A stretch of 21,228 nt of DNA, taken from positions 1-21,228 of the forward strand of contig CAZLIC010000078.1 in assembly GCA_964559535.1 (NCBI GenBank), given 5' to 3'. Positions within the stretch are counted from its first letter, which is position 1; the number at the start of each line of letters is the position of its first letter. Positions 15,239 through 21,228 of this stretch are shown one piece after another. The notes under the pieces were generated by a model. The model had not been told where the DNA came from and did not search any database. It saw only the letters and a program-made list of their open reading frames with translations. The position numbers and the translations under genes are program-made. The DNA is from CAZLIC01 sp964559535 (lineage in GTDB: Bacteria; Pseudomonadota; Alphaproteobacteria; Rhodobacterales; Rhodobacteraceae).

Positions 15239-16068
15239 CGCAGGTCCCTCACCGGCACGGGGGTGAAGTCGGTGTAGGCCTGATTTTCCCCGGTCATCCC
15301 CCAGACAAAGGCATAGGGCCCGGTTCCTGCCCCCATGTGGATCGACCAGGCGGGCGACAGCACGATGTCGCCGTTCGCCACCACCAGATGCCGGGTCTGG
15401 TCGGGGCGGCCCATGAAGTGCATCACCCGGTCGTCATCGCCCATGTCGAAGTAGCAATAGGCCTCCATCCGCCGTTCGTGCAGGTGCGGCGGCATGGTGT
15501 TCCAGATGCTGCCCGGCGCCGGGTCGGTAATGCCCATCAGCAGCAGGCAGGACGGCGCCACTTCGGGGTGAACGTACATGGCAAGCGAACGCATGTTCGC
15601 TTTGGCCGCATCGCCCAGCGTGATCCGCTTGGCGTCAGCCTTGCGGATCAGCCGGTGCGGGTGATCGGCCCCGGCGGGTACCGAGTTGAGGTAGAACCAC
15701 GCCGGATGCGCGGGGTCGTCGCTGGCCATCGTCACGGTTTGCGCACCGCGGCCCACATACAGGATGTCGCGGTTGCCCAGCGCAAAGGTCTGTCCGTCCA
15801 CGGTGACGGTGCCGGGGGCGCCAAGGTTGGCAATCCCCGCCTCGCGCGCCGAGAAGAAGAATGCCGTCCCCAGCTCCGCCCCGTCACCAAAGGCCAGCGG
15901 TGCGGTGGTGGGGCAGCACCCCCCCACAATCATCCGGTCGATGTGCGTGTAGGTCAGCTGCAGCGTGCCCGGCGTGAAGGCGCGCTCGATCAGATAGTCC
16001 GCGCGCAACCGGCCGGTCGTGGCGGTCATGACGTCGGCGGGGTTGCCGCCATATCGGACATCCATCAT
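15235..16068 (-). CDS. kduI: 5-dehydro-4-deoxy-D-glucuronate isomerase KduI
   Basis: A 277-residue cupin that isomerises 5-keto-4-deoxyuronate (DKI) to 2,5-diketo-3-deoxygluconate (DKII), the step before KduD. The family pattern runs from MDVRYGGNP through LTYTHIDRMIVGG, GTVTVDGQTFALGNRDILYVGRG, FYLNSVPAGADHPHRLI, SIWNTMPPHLHERRMEAYCYFDM, DQTRHLVVANGDIVLSPAWSIH to VWGMTGENQAYTDF. The metal site is intact: His195, His197, Glu202 and His244 line up with the zinc ligands of the E. coli enzyme as I recall them. The first of two tandem ATGs overlaps the stop of the GH88/105 gene (ATGA), and its stop overlaps the start of the 827-residue protein. Its presence shows that the operon releases unsaturated uronic acid. 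Identification is very secure. Confidence 0.96.
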   Translation of the reverse strand: MMDVRYGGNPADVMTATTGRLRADYLIERAFTPGTLQLTYTHIDRMIVGGCCPTTAPLAFGDGAELGTAFFFSAREAGIANLGAPGTVTVDGQTFALGNRDILYVGRGAQTVTMASDDPAHPAWFYLNSVPAGADHPHRLIRKADAKRITLGDAAKANMRSLAMYVHPEVAPSCLLLMGITDPAPGSIWNTMPPHLHERRMEAYCYFDMGDDDRVMHFMGRPDQTRHLVVANGDIVLSPAWSIHMGAGTGPYAFVWGMTGENQAYTDFTPVPVRDLR

Positions 16069-17174
16069 GCGGCCCCCCGCTCTTCAAGCTGCCCTACGGC
16101 CTCGACAAGGCACAGGATTGCCAGTGCCTGCCCATATCCGGTGGGCTGGATCGGGATGTCGCGATAGAACTGCAGGTCGTGGCCCATCCGCGTGCCGTAG
16201 GACACGCCCTGCACCGTGCCGCCTTCGTCGATGCTGCCCAGCACCGCGCCCACGGCCCGCCAGCCCGCTGCCGCCCAGTCCGGCCCGCCGATGCCCTGTC
16301 GCGCGGCCTTCAACAGGCCATAGGCGAACCCGGCGGTGGCACTGATTTCCTCATAACTGCCCGGATCGTCCAGCAGCGTGCGCCATGCGCCGCTGGCGCA
16401 TTGCAGCGGCAGCAGTGCCTGTACCTGCGCGGTCAGAACCCCTTCCAGATACGTCCTCACGCCGCCGGGCAGGGCTCCGATCTCGAAAAGGTCCAGAATG
16501 CAGGCAGTGATCCAGGCATTGCCGCGGGCCCAGCGGGCGCGGGCAAAGTTGTGGCGGCCCTGAAAGGTCCAGCCATGGAACCACAGGCCGGTTGCCGGGT
16601 CCGACAGATAGCGCGTGTGGACAAGGAACTGTCGCACCGCCTCGTCCACCAGCTCGGTCCGCCCGCTGGCATGGCCATAACGCGCCAGGAACAGCCCCGC
16701 CATGAACAACGTGTCGTCCCACAACTCGCCGGGGTTCAGCTTGTCGGACACGTCGTGCTGCAGGCCGCCTTCCCCTGTGCGCGGGGCGTCGCGCAAAAGC
16801 CGCGTCGCCCAGTCGTCCAGCGCGGGTTGCCAGCGCGGATCGCGGGTTTCGGCCCACAGCATCGACAGGGCCAGCATCGGCGCGGTGGTGTTGATGTTCA
16901 GGCCGGGCAGGCCCTGCGCCAGATGCCGGGCATACCAGCCCTCCAGCAGCCCCCGCAGGCCCGGATCGCCGGTGCGGCGCCAAAGCTGCGCCAGACCATA
17001 CAGTCCCACGCCCTGCGGCCATTCCCAGGCGTCAAAGCTGATGTAGTCGCCCGCCGTGCCATCCAGGTTCGGCTCGCGGAACTGCCCGTCATGGCGAAGC
17101 CCCGTCATGCCGCGGACCAGAAGGTCCAATGTCCGGCGGAGGTCGGCCGCAGACAGGTTCGCGTTTCCGGTCAT
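16065..17174 (-). CDS. Unsaturated glucuronyl/galacturonyl hydrolase (GH88/GH105, YteR/RhiN-like)
   Basis: The ATG at 17174 overlaps the aldo/keto reductase stop (ATGA) and gives 369 residues, the usual size of YteR-type enzymes; the longer open frame upstream is a shadow of the reductase gene. The protein is an (alpha/alpha)6 barrel with family blocks DAWEWPQGVGLYGLAQLW, LNINTTAPMLALSMLW, KLNPGELWDDTLFMAGLFLARYG, LWFHGWTFQGRHNFARARWARGNAW and ISATAGFAYGLLKAARQG. Asp154 in DDTLFM is the likely catalytic acid, equivalent to the aspartate of YteR. These enzymes hydrate the 4,5-double bond of a non-reducing unsaturated uronate, releasing 5-keto-4-deoxyuronate, which feeds KduI. No signal peptide is seen, so it acts on imported short oligosaccharides. 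Whether the uronate is linked to rhamnose, glucose or a sulfonated sugar cannot be told. Confidence 0.9.
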   Translation of the reverse strand: MTGNANLSAADLRRTLDLLVRGMTGLRHDGQFREPNLDGTAGDYISFDAWEWPQGVGLYGLAQLWRRTGDPGLRGLLEGWYARHLAQGLPGLNINTTAPMLALSMLWAETRDPRWQPALDDWATRLLRDAPRTGEGGLQHDVSDKLNPGELWDDTLFMAGLFLARYGHASGRTELVDEAVRQFLVHTRYLSDPATGLWFHGWTFQGRHNFARARWARGNAWITACILDLFEIGALPGGVRTYLEGVLTAQVQALLPLQCASGAWRTLLDDPGSYEEISATAGFAYGLLKAARQGIGGPDWAAAGWRAVGAVLGSIDEGGTVQGVSYGTRMGHDLQFYRDIPIQPTGYGQALAILCLVEAVGQLEERGAA

Positions 17175-18073
17175 GCGACATCGCGCTCCAGCGCCGCGGC
17201 GTAAAGCTCGAACCAGGTCTGCCGGTCCATCGGCACCTTCAGGGCGTCCGAAGCACCGGCAATGCGCGCGGGGTCGTTGGTGCCGATCACCGGCAGGATG
17301 CGCGCGGGGTGGTGCAGCAGCCAGGCGATGGCAACCGCCGACCAGTCGGTTCCCGCCATGTCTCCCAGCCGCGCCAGCAGGCGGCGCAGCGGTTCCGGCG
17401 CAACGGCCAGCAACCGCCCCCCGGCCAGCGGCGACCATGCCAACGGCGGCACCTTCTGTTCCATCAGATGCGCCACGTCGCCGTTCACGAAAGCCTCGTG
17501 GCAGCCAAGGCTCAACTCGATCTGGTTGGTCACCAGCGGCTGTGACATGGCCGATTGCAGCAGCCGCATGTCCCAGGGACGGAAATTCGACACCCCCACC
17601 GCCCGCACCTTGCCCGAGGCCACCAGCCCGTCCAGCGCCGCGCCCGTCTCCCACGGGTCGATCAGCGGGTCGGGGCGGTGGATCAGAAGAAGGTCAATCC
17701 GGTCTGTCGCCATCTCGCGCAGCGAGGCCTCGACGCTGGCGGTGATGTGCGCGGCCGAGGTGTCATAGTGCTTGACCCGCGCGCCGGAGTGGCGGCCGAC
17801 CGGCGCGATGATCCCGCATTTCGTGACAATCTCGATCTGGTCACGCAGCCCCGGCATTGCCCGCAACGCGCCACCCAGAATCCCCTCGGCCGTGTAGCCG
17901 CCATAGATATCGGCCTGGTCCATGCTGGTGATGCCCTGCGCCAGACAGGCTTCGATCTTGGCCTGCACGCGGGCGGGCGAGGTATCGGGGTCATCGCCCA
18001 GCCGCCACATGCCATAGACGATGCGCGACAACGAAACGGGGCCAAGCGAAACGCGATCCATCAGGGGGGCCAT
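17171..18073 (-). CDS. Aldo/keto reductase of the YdhF/SmoB type (candidate 6-oxo-glucose reductase)
   Basis: A 300-residue NAD(P)H-dependent aldo/keto reductase. The catalytic tetrad is complete: Asp52 and Tyr57 in MDQADIYGGYTAE, Lys85 in IVTKCGI, His132 in LLLIHRPDP. The sequence belongs with E. coli YdhF (IYGGYxxE, ATDRIDLLLIHRPDPL, GVSNFRPWDMRLLQSAM, RQTWFELYAAAL). It is also, from memory, very close to SmoB, which reduces 6-oxo-glucose to glucose after sulfoquinovose desulfonation. The ATG at 18073 shares one base with the stop of the monooxygenase gene (TGATG) and has GGAGAG upstream, so the two are co-made, as expected for consecutive steps. An alternative ATG four codons later has no ribosome-binding site. 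A general sugar-aldehyde reductase is the cautious alternative. Confidence 0.87.
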   Translation of the reverse strand: MAPLMDRVSLGPVSLSRIVYGMWRLGDDPDTSPARVQAKIEACLAQGITSMDQADIYGGYTAEGILGGALRAMPGLRDQIEIVTKCGIIAPVGRHSGARVKHYDTSAAHITASVEASLREMATDRIDLLLIHRPDPLIDPWETGAALDGLVASGKVRAVGVSNFRPWDMRLLQSAMSQPLVTNQIELSLGCHEAFVNGDVAHLMEQKVPPLAWSPLAGGRLLAVAPEPLRRLLARLGDMAGTDWSAVAIAWLLHHPARILPVIGTNDPARIAGASDALKVPMDRQTWFELYAAALERDVA

Positions 18074-19230
18074 CAGCGGCGCTCTCCGGTACCAAGCGGC
18101 GTGGCGGGCATTGCCGCGGGCACGCGGCCATAGGCGTGCGGCAGCGAGCAGGTCTTGATCTGCGGCAGCACCTTCTGCCCGAAATGCCGCGCCTCGTCGT
18201 GGTGCGGATAGCCTGAGAAGATGAAGGCACGGATGCCCATCTTCCGATAGGCCTCGATCTCGGACATCACCTGGTCAACCGACCCCACAAGGGCCGCCCC
18301 GCAGCCCGACCGCGCCCGCCCGATTCCCGTCCACAGATGCGGCTCTACATAGCCAAACTGGTCGGCCAGCTCGCGCGCCTTCGCCTGATGCGCCACGCCA
18401 AGGCTGATCGAGTCATGCGCCCGGTCGCGGATCATCCGGCCATAGTCGTCGTCCAGCCGACTGACCAGATGCTCGGCATAGTCGCGCGCCTCGGCCTCGG
18501 TGTCACGCACGATCATGTGCACGCGCAGGCCATAGTCCAGCGTGCGCCCGTGCGCCGCTGCCCGCGCATGGGCGTCGCGCATGCGCTGCGCGATCATCTC
18601 CTTCGGCTCGGGCCACATCAGGTAGACGTCGCACTGCGCCCCGCACAGTTCCAGTGCATCGGGCGAGTAGCCGCCGAAGTACAGAAGCGGCCCGCCGTTC
18701 TGCTGGTAGGGCCGGGCCGGGTCGGTCGGAACATTGGTAAACTGGTAGGCCTCGCCCTGATGGTCGATGCGGTCGCGCGTCCAGGCCTGCCGCAGGATCT
18801 GCACCACCTCGTGGCTGCGGCGATAGCGGAATGCGCTGTCGGCAACCTCTCCGGCGAAGTCGGAGCTGATGACATTCAAGGTCAGACGGCCCTTCAGCAT
18901 GTGGTCCAGCGTGGCCACCGTGCGCGCCAGCATGATGGGCTGCATCTCGCCGCAACGGATGGCGGCCAGAAAATTGATGCGCTCGGTCATCGGCGCGCAG
19001 GCCGCCACAAAGGACAAGGTGTCCTGTCCCACCTGATAGGACGACGGGCACAGGATGTTGCGGAACCCCATCGCCTCGGCGGTTTTCACGATGGACGAGC
19101 AGTGCGCGAAAGACGACCGCAGCCGTCCGTCCGGCACGCCAAGGTATTCGTAGTCGTCCGAACAAAGCGCCGCGAACCAGGACACCTCGACGGCATCAAG
19201 ATCGGGCGAGGTGACGGGAACAACGGTCAT
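18073..19230 (-). CDS. LLM-class FMNH2-dependent monooxygenase, SsuD family (SmoC-like, candidate sulfoquinovose monooxygenase)
   Basis: A 385-residue TIM-barrel flavin monooxygenase. Alkanesulfonate-monooxygenase features include EVSWFAAL near the start, RNILCPSSYQVGQDTLSF (57-74), MLARTVATLDHMLKGRLTLNVISS (about 100-123), PYQQNGGPLLYFGGYSPDALEL, and the C-terminal RAFIFSGYPHHDEARHFGQKVLP. SsuD enzymes use reduced FMN and O2 to cleave C-S bonds, releasing sulfite and an aldehyde. CSDDYEYLGVPDG (23-35) and the RARSGCGAALVGS block resemble SmoC as I recall it, rather than SsuD. It is the first gene of the minus-strand operon, preceded by an 8-base G run that probably serves ribosome binding. 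No flavin reductase partner is in the window, so reduced FMN must be supplied from elsewhere. Substrate assignment is tentative; enzyme class is firm. Confidence 0.88.
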   Translation of the reverse strand: MTVVPVTSPDLDAVEVSWFAALCSDDYEYLGVPDGRLRSSFAHCSSIVKTAEAMGFRNILCPSSYQVGQDTLSFVAACAPMTERINFLAAIRCGEMQPIMLARTVATLDHMLKGRLTLNVISSDFAGEVADSAFRYRRSHEVVQILRQAWTRDRIDHQGEAYQFTNVPTDPARPYQQNGGPLLYFGGYSPDALELCGAQCDVYLMWPEPKEMIAQRMRDAHARAAAHGRTLDYGLRVHMIVRDTEAEARDYAEHLVSRLDDDYGRMIRDRAHDSISLGVAHQAKARELADQFGYVEPHLWTGIGRARSGCGAALVGSVDQVMSEIEAYRKMGIRAFIFSGYPHHDEARHFGQKVLPQIKTCSLPHAYGRVPAAMPATPLGTGERR

Positions 19231-19322
19231 GCAGGCCCCCCCCGGGCGCGTCGGATTGGGCCTTGCGTAGCATCTGCAATGATATAGATCAATACTGTAT
19301 CAATTCTTCGGTCGATCCGCAG
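19231..19322. promoter_or_regulatory. Divergent promoter region between the catabolic operon and the GntR regulator
   Basis: This 92-base gap separates the leftward nine-gene operon from the rightward regulator gene and has a short AT-rich patch (about 19279-19307) in otherwise GC-rich DNA. Leftward, TTGATC with a 17-base spacer to TACGCA is a possible weak -35/-10 pair; rightward, TTGCGT with a 16-base spacer to TAGATC is possible. These are eye-picked and unproven. Autoregulation and control of the operon from one shared site are expected from the layout. Confidence 0.6.
19280..19302. promoter_or_regulatory. Candidate GntR operator (imperfect palindrome)
   Basis: Half-sites TGATATAG (19280-19287) and CTGTATCA (19295-19302) form an inverted repeat, seven of eight positions matching, with a 7-base spacer. 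It sits in the divergent promoter region of a HutC-type GntR gene and overlaps the candidate promoters in both directions. It is the only clear dyad there, so it is the best guess for the binding site of the adjacent regulator. Confidence 0.55.
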
Positions 19323-20024
19323 ATGTCCCGTTCCGGCGCCCTTCCGCTTCACACACAGGTCTCCGAGGGCCTGATCCGCGATATCGCGGCGGGCAAGATT
19401 CTGGACGGTGAGCGTCTGCCGCCGGAACGCGACATGGCGGTGGGCATGGGAATTGCCGTAGGCACCCTGCGCCGCGCGCTGCGCACCTTGCAGGACAAGG
19501 GGTTGCTCGACCGGGTGCAGGGGTCGGGCAACTATGTGCGGGCGCGGGCGGATGTGGCCTCGGTCTATGCGCTGTTCCGGCTGGAACTCCTGACAGGTGG
19601 CGGTCTGCCCACGGCGCGGGTGCTGTCGGTGGACCGGCTGACGAAGGATCCGGTCCTGCCGGCCTTCGGGACTCACGCCGAAGGCCATCGCATCCGGCGC
19701 CTGAGATACTTGTCGGGCAAGCCCGCCGCTGTCGAGGAAATCTGGCTGGACGGCGGCCGCGTAGCTTTGCTGACGCCTGCCGACCTGTCGGATTCGCTCT
19801 ATCTCTTCTATCGCGAACGGCTGGGGCTGCGGATCGCCCGTGCCGAAGACCGTATCGGGCAGGACCCGCTGCCCGAATGGTCCCCCGCGGCCTTTCCCGT
19901 GGCCCCCGGCACGCCCCTGCCCTGCATCACGCGGCTGGGTCTGGCCGAGGACGGCACCGCCATCGAGGCCTCGTTCACCTGGTACGACCCCGCCACCGCG
20001 GCCTATGTCGCGCGGCTGAAATGA
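19323..20024 (+). CDS. GntR family transcriptional regulator (HutC/UTRA subfamily)
   Basis: The ATG at 19323 gives 233 residues; the frame runs upstream to a TTG but would overlap the operator. Residues 7-74 are the GntR winged helix-turn-helix (LPLHTQVSEGLIRDIAAGKI, LPPERDMAVGMGIAVGTLRRAL, QGSGNYV). From about residue 85 onwards it is a UTRA effector domain, with LPAFGTHAEGHRIRRLRYL, AAVEEIWLDGG and the terminal EASFTWYDPATAAYVARL. HutC-type regulators usually repress a neighbouring catabolic operon until a pathway metabolite binds the UTRA domain. Divergence from the minus-strand operon makes that its likely target. No clear ribosome-binding site precedes the ATG, so initiation may be weak, as often for repressors. 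Effector unknown; a sugar intermediate is expected. Confidence 0.93.
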   Translation: MSRSGALPLHTQVSEGLIRDIAAGKILDGERLPPERDMAVGMGIAVGTLRRALRTLQDKGLLDRVQGSGNYVRARADVASVYALFRLELLTGGGLPTARVLSVDRLTKDPVLPAFGTHAEGHRIRRLRYLSGKPAAVEEIWLDGGRVALLTPADLSDSLYLFYRERLGLRIARAEDRIGQDPLPEWSPAAFPVAPGTPLPCITRLGLAEDGTAIEASFTWYDPATAAYVARLK

Positions 20025-20034
20025 AGGAGACGGC

Positions 20035-21132
20035 ATGACACCCGTGCGTTACGGCATCATCGGCTGCGGCATGATGGGGCAGGAGCACCTGCGCAACATC
20101 GCCCTAGTCCCCGAAGCCTCGGTCGCGGCAATCTTCGAGCCCGATGCGGGCATGCGCGCCGCCGCCGCCGTGCTGGCGCCCGGCGCGGCCTTCCGCGACA
20201 GCATGGATGCGGTCATCGCCGACCCGGCGGTGAACTGCCTGCTGATCGCCTCGCCCAACCACCTGCACCTGTCGCAACTGCAACGGATCGCCGCGCTGCG
20301 TCCCTTGCCGGTCCTGGTGGAAAAGCCGCTGTTCACCGACCCCGCCGATGCCGCCCGCGTGGCGGCGCTGGCCAAGCGCTTTCCCGCGCCGGTCTGGGTG
20401 GCGATGGAATACCGCTACATGCCCCCCGTCGCGCATCTGATCCGGCAGGCGGCCGAAGCAACCGGCGGCATAAAGATGCTGACCATCCGCGAACACCGCT
20501 TTCCCTTTCTGGAAAAGGTCGGCGACTGGAACCGGTTCAACCGCAACACCGGCGGCACGCTGGTGGAAAAGTGCTGCCATTTCTTCGACCTGATGCGCCT
20601 GATCGCCGGGACCGATCCCGTGCGCGTCATGGCGTCGGGCGGGCAGGCCGTGAACCATCTGCACGAAGCCTATGGCGGCGCCACGCCCGACATCTGGGAC
20701 CACGCCTATGTCATCGTCGACTTCGCCAATGGCCTGCGGGCGATGCTGGAACTGTGCATGTTCGCCGAAGGCGCGCGCTATCAGGAGGAGATCAGCGCGG
20801 TGGGGCCATCGGGCAAGATCGAATGCCTTGTGCCCGGCCCCGGCCGGTTCTGGCCTGCCCATCTGGGCGCCCCGCCGGTCCCCCGCGTGATCGTCAGCCC
20901 GCGCAACCCGAAAGGTCCGATGGAACTGGACGTGCCGGTGGACCCTGCCCTTCTGGCGGCAGGCGACCACAACGGTTCGACCTTCTACCAACACCGCGGC
21001 TTTGCCGATGTGGTGATGGGCCTTCGCGCGCCCGAGGTGACCTTGCGTGATGGATGGTGGGCGGTGGCGATGGGTCAGGCGGCGCAGCAGTCGGCCGCCA
21101 CCGGGCAAAGCGTGGCCTTGGCCGCGCCCTGA
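20035..21132 (+). CDS. Gfo/Idh/MocA family NAD(P)-dependent oxidoreductase (or NAD-dependent glycosidase)
   Basis: A 365-residue protein beginning ten bases after the regulator stop, behind AAGGAGAC. The N-terminal Rossmann domain has GCGMMG (10-15), then LIASPNHLHL and the family EKP motif (96-98, Lys97). The C-terminal alpha/beta domain has NTGGTLVEKCCHFFDLMRLI (171-190), where His182 and Asp185 take the usual catalytic positions, and IWDHAYVIVDFANGLRAMLELCMF. Most members oxidise or reduce a sugar hydroxyl or carbonyl. A minority (GH4-like chemistry, GH109 and GH188) use bound NAD to hydrolyse glycosides, and GH188 includes sulfoquinovosidases. Since no sulfoquinovosidase of the GH31 type is present, that role is possible here. 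Sequence alone does not distinguish between the two. Cotranscription with the regulator links it to the same regulon. Confidence 0.88.
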   Translation: MTPVRYGIIGCGMMGQEHLRNIALVPEASVAAIFEPDAGMRAAAAVLAPGAAFRDSMDAVIADPAVNCLLIASPNHLHLSQLQRIAALRPLPVLVEKPLFTDPADAARVAALAKRFPAPVWVAMEYRYMPPVAHLIRQAAEATGGIKMLTIREHRFPFLEKVGDWNRFNRNTGGTLVEKCCHFFDLMRLIAGTDPVRVMASGGQAVNHLHEAYGGATPDIWDHAYVIVDFANGLRAMLELCMFAEGARYQEEISAVGPSGKIECLVPGPGRFWPAHLGAPPVPRVIVSPRNPKGPMELDVPVDPALLAAGDHNGSTFYQHRGFADVVMGLRAPEVTLRDGWWAVAMGQAAQQSAATGQSVALAAP

Positions 21133-21173
21133 TCTGCCGCGCGCCGGGATCGTGCCGGGTGTTCCGAGAAGAG

Positions 21174-21228
21174 TGGTGCCGCTGAAGGGACTCGAACCCC
21201 CGACCCCATCATTACGAATGACGTGCTC
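21174..21228 (-). tRNA. tRNA-Thr (anticodon CGU), 5' part beyond the window edge
   Basis: Reading the minus strand, the sequence starts in the D arm (GAGC) and continues with the anticodon arm CGTCA-TTCGTAA-TGATG, whose loop centre is CGT. Next come a variable region, the T arm GGGGG-TTCGAGT-CCCTT, the acceptor strand CAGCGGC, discriminator A and an encoded CCA (21174-21176). The anticodon loop matches bacterial tRNA-Thr(CGU). The acceptor 5' strand and D stem are cut off by the end of the window. The 3' end faces the sugar-catabolism genes. Confidence 0.93.

Noticed and set aside
12368..15277. 969-codon plus-strand open frame
   Set aside because: It is antisense to the 827-residue protein and the binding-protein gene. 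Its translation is arginine/histidine/glutamine-rich with no domain pattern, typical of a GC-rich shadow frame.
17175..17654. Upstream extension of the GH88/105 gene
   Set aside because: It overlaps the aldo/keto reductase gene and reads as low-complexity Gly/Ala/Arg. The ATG at 17174 begins a normal-length family member.
18073..19230. Reading the monooxygenase as plain alkanesulfonate monooxygenase SsuD
   Set aside because: No ssuB, ssuC, ssuA or ssuE lies nearby. The transporter is of the sugar (CUT1) type and the partner gene is a sugar-type aldo/keto reductase, so a sugar sulfonate fits the context better; not excluded by sequence alone.
1..21228. CRISPR arrays, insertion sequences, phage genes
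   Set aside because: No regularly spaced direct repeats, transposase or integrase motifs, or phage structural proteins were seen in the window.

Overview
The window is GC-rich DNA in which nearly every base is coded. Intergenic gaps are short and many stop/start codons overlap. The gene content fits an alphaproteobacterium, most likely Rhodobacteraceae; this is inferred from composition and familiar protein styles, with no search run.

Layout. (1) 1-3215: the edge of a type II secretion (T2SS) locus. It holds the C-terminus of GspF, a lipoprotein with a periplasmic-binding-protein fold, minor pseudopilins GspJ and GspK, and a convergent short prepilin peptidase. (2) 3420-5111: a secreted DUF4331 protein followed by a textbook intrinsic terminator. 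(3) 5296-6399, minus strand: a GcvT-fold protein resembling DMSP demethylase DmdA. (4) 6730-8339, plus strand: kduD and an alpha/beta-hydrolase, with overlapping stop/start codons. (5) 8340-19230, minus strand: a nine-gene, apparently single transcription unit. In transcription order it encodes an SsuD-type flavin monooxygenase, an aldo/keto reductase, a GH88/GH105 unsaturated-uronyl hydrolase, KduI, an 827-residue uncharacterised enzyme-like protein, and a complete sugar ABC importer (binding protein, two permeases, ATPase). (6) 19323-21132, plus strand and divergent: a GntR/HutC regulator and a Gfo/Idh/MocA-family protein. (7) 21174-21228, minus strand: the 3' part of tRNA-Thr(CGU).

How the genes may work together. 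The importer brings in a glycoside or oligosaccharide. The 827-residue protein and the GH88/105 enzyme carry no visible signal peptide, so cleavage is expected in the cytoplasm. The released unsaturated uronate opens to 5-keto-4-deoxyuronate, which KduI and KduD convert to 2-keto-3-deoxygluconate. The monooxygenase, reductase and binding protein look, from memory, like SmoC, SmoB and SmoF of the oxygenolytic sulfoquinovose (sulfo-SMO) pathway, in which the C-S bond is cut and the resulting 6-oxo-glucose is reduced to glucose. If so, this locus joins C-S bond cleavage to unsaturated-uronate catabolism in one operon. A sulfoquinovose-uronate glycan is a plausible but unproven substrate. The sulfo-SMO flavin reductase and GH31 sulfoquinovosidase are not in the window. 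The Gfo/Idh/MocA protein could be an NAD-dependent glycosidase that fills the second gap.

The strongest candidates for something new are the hybrid operon itself and its 827-residue protein.
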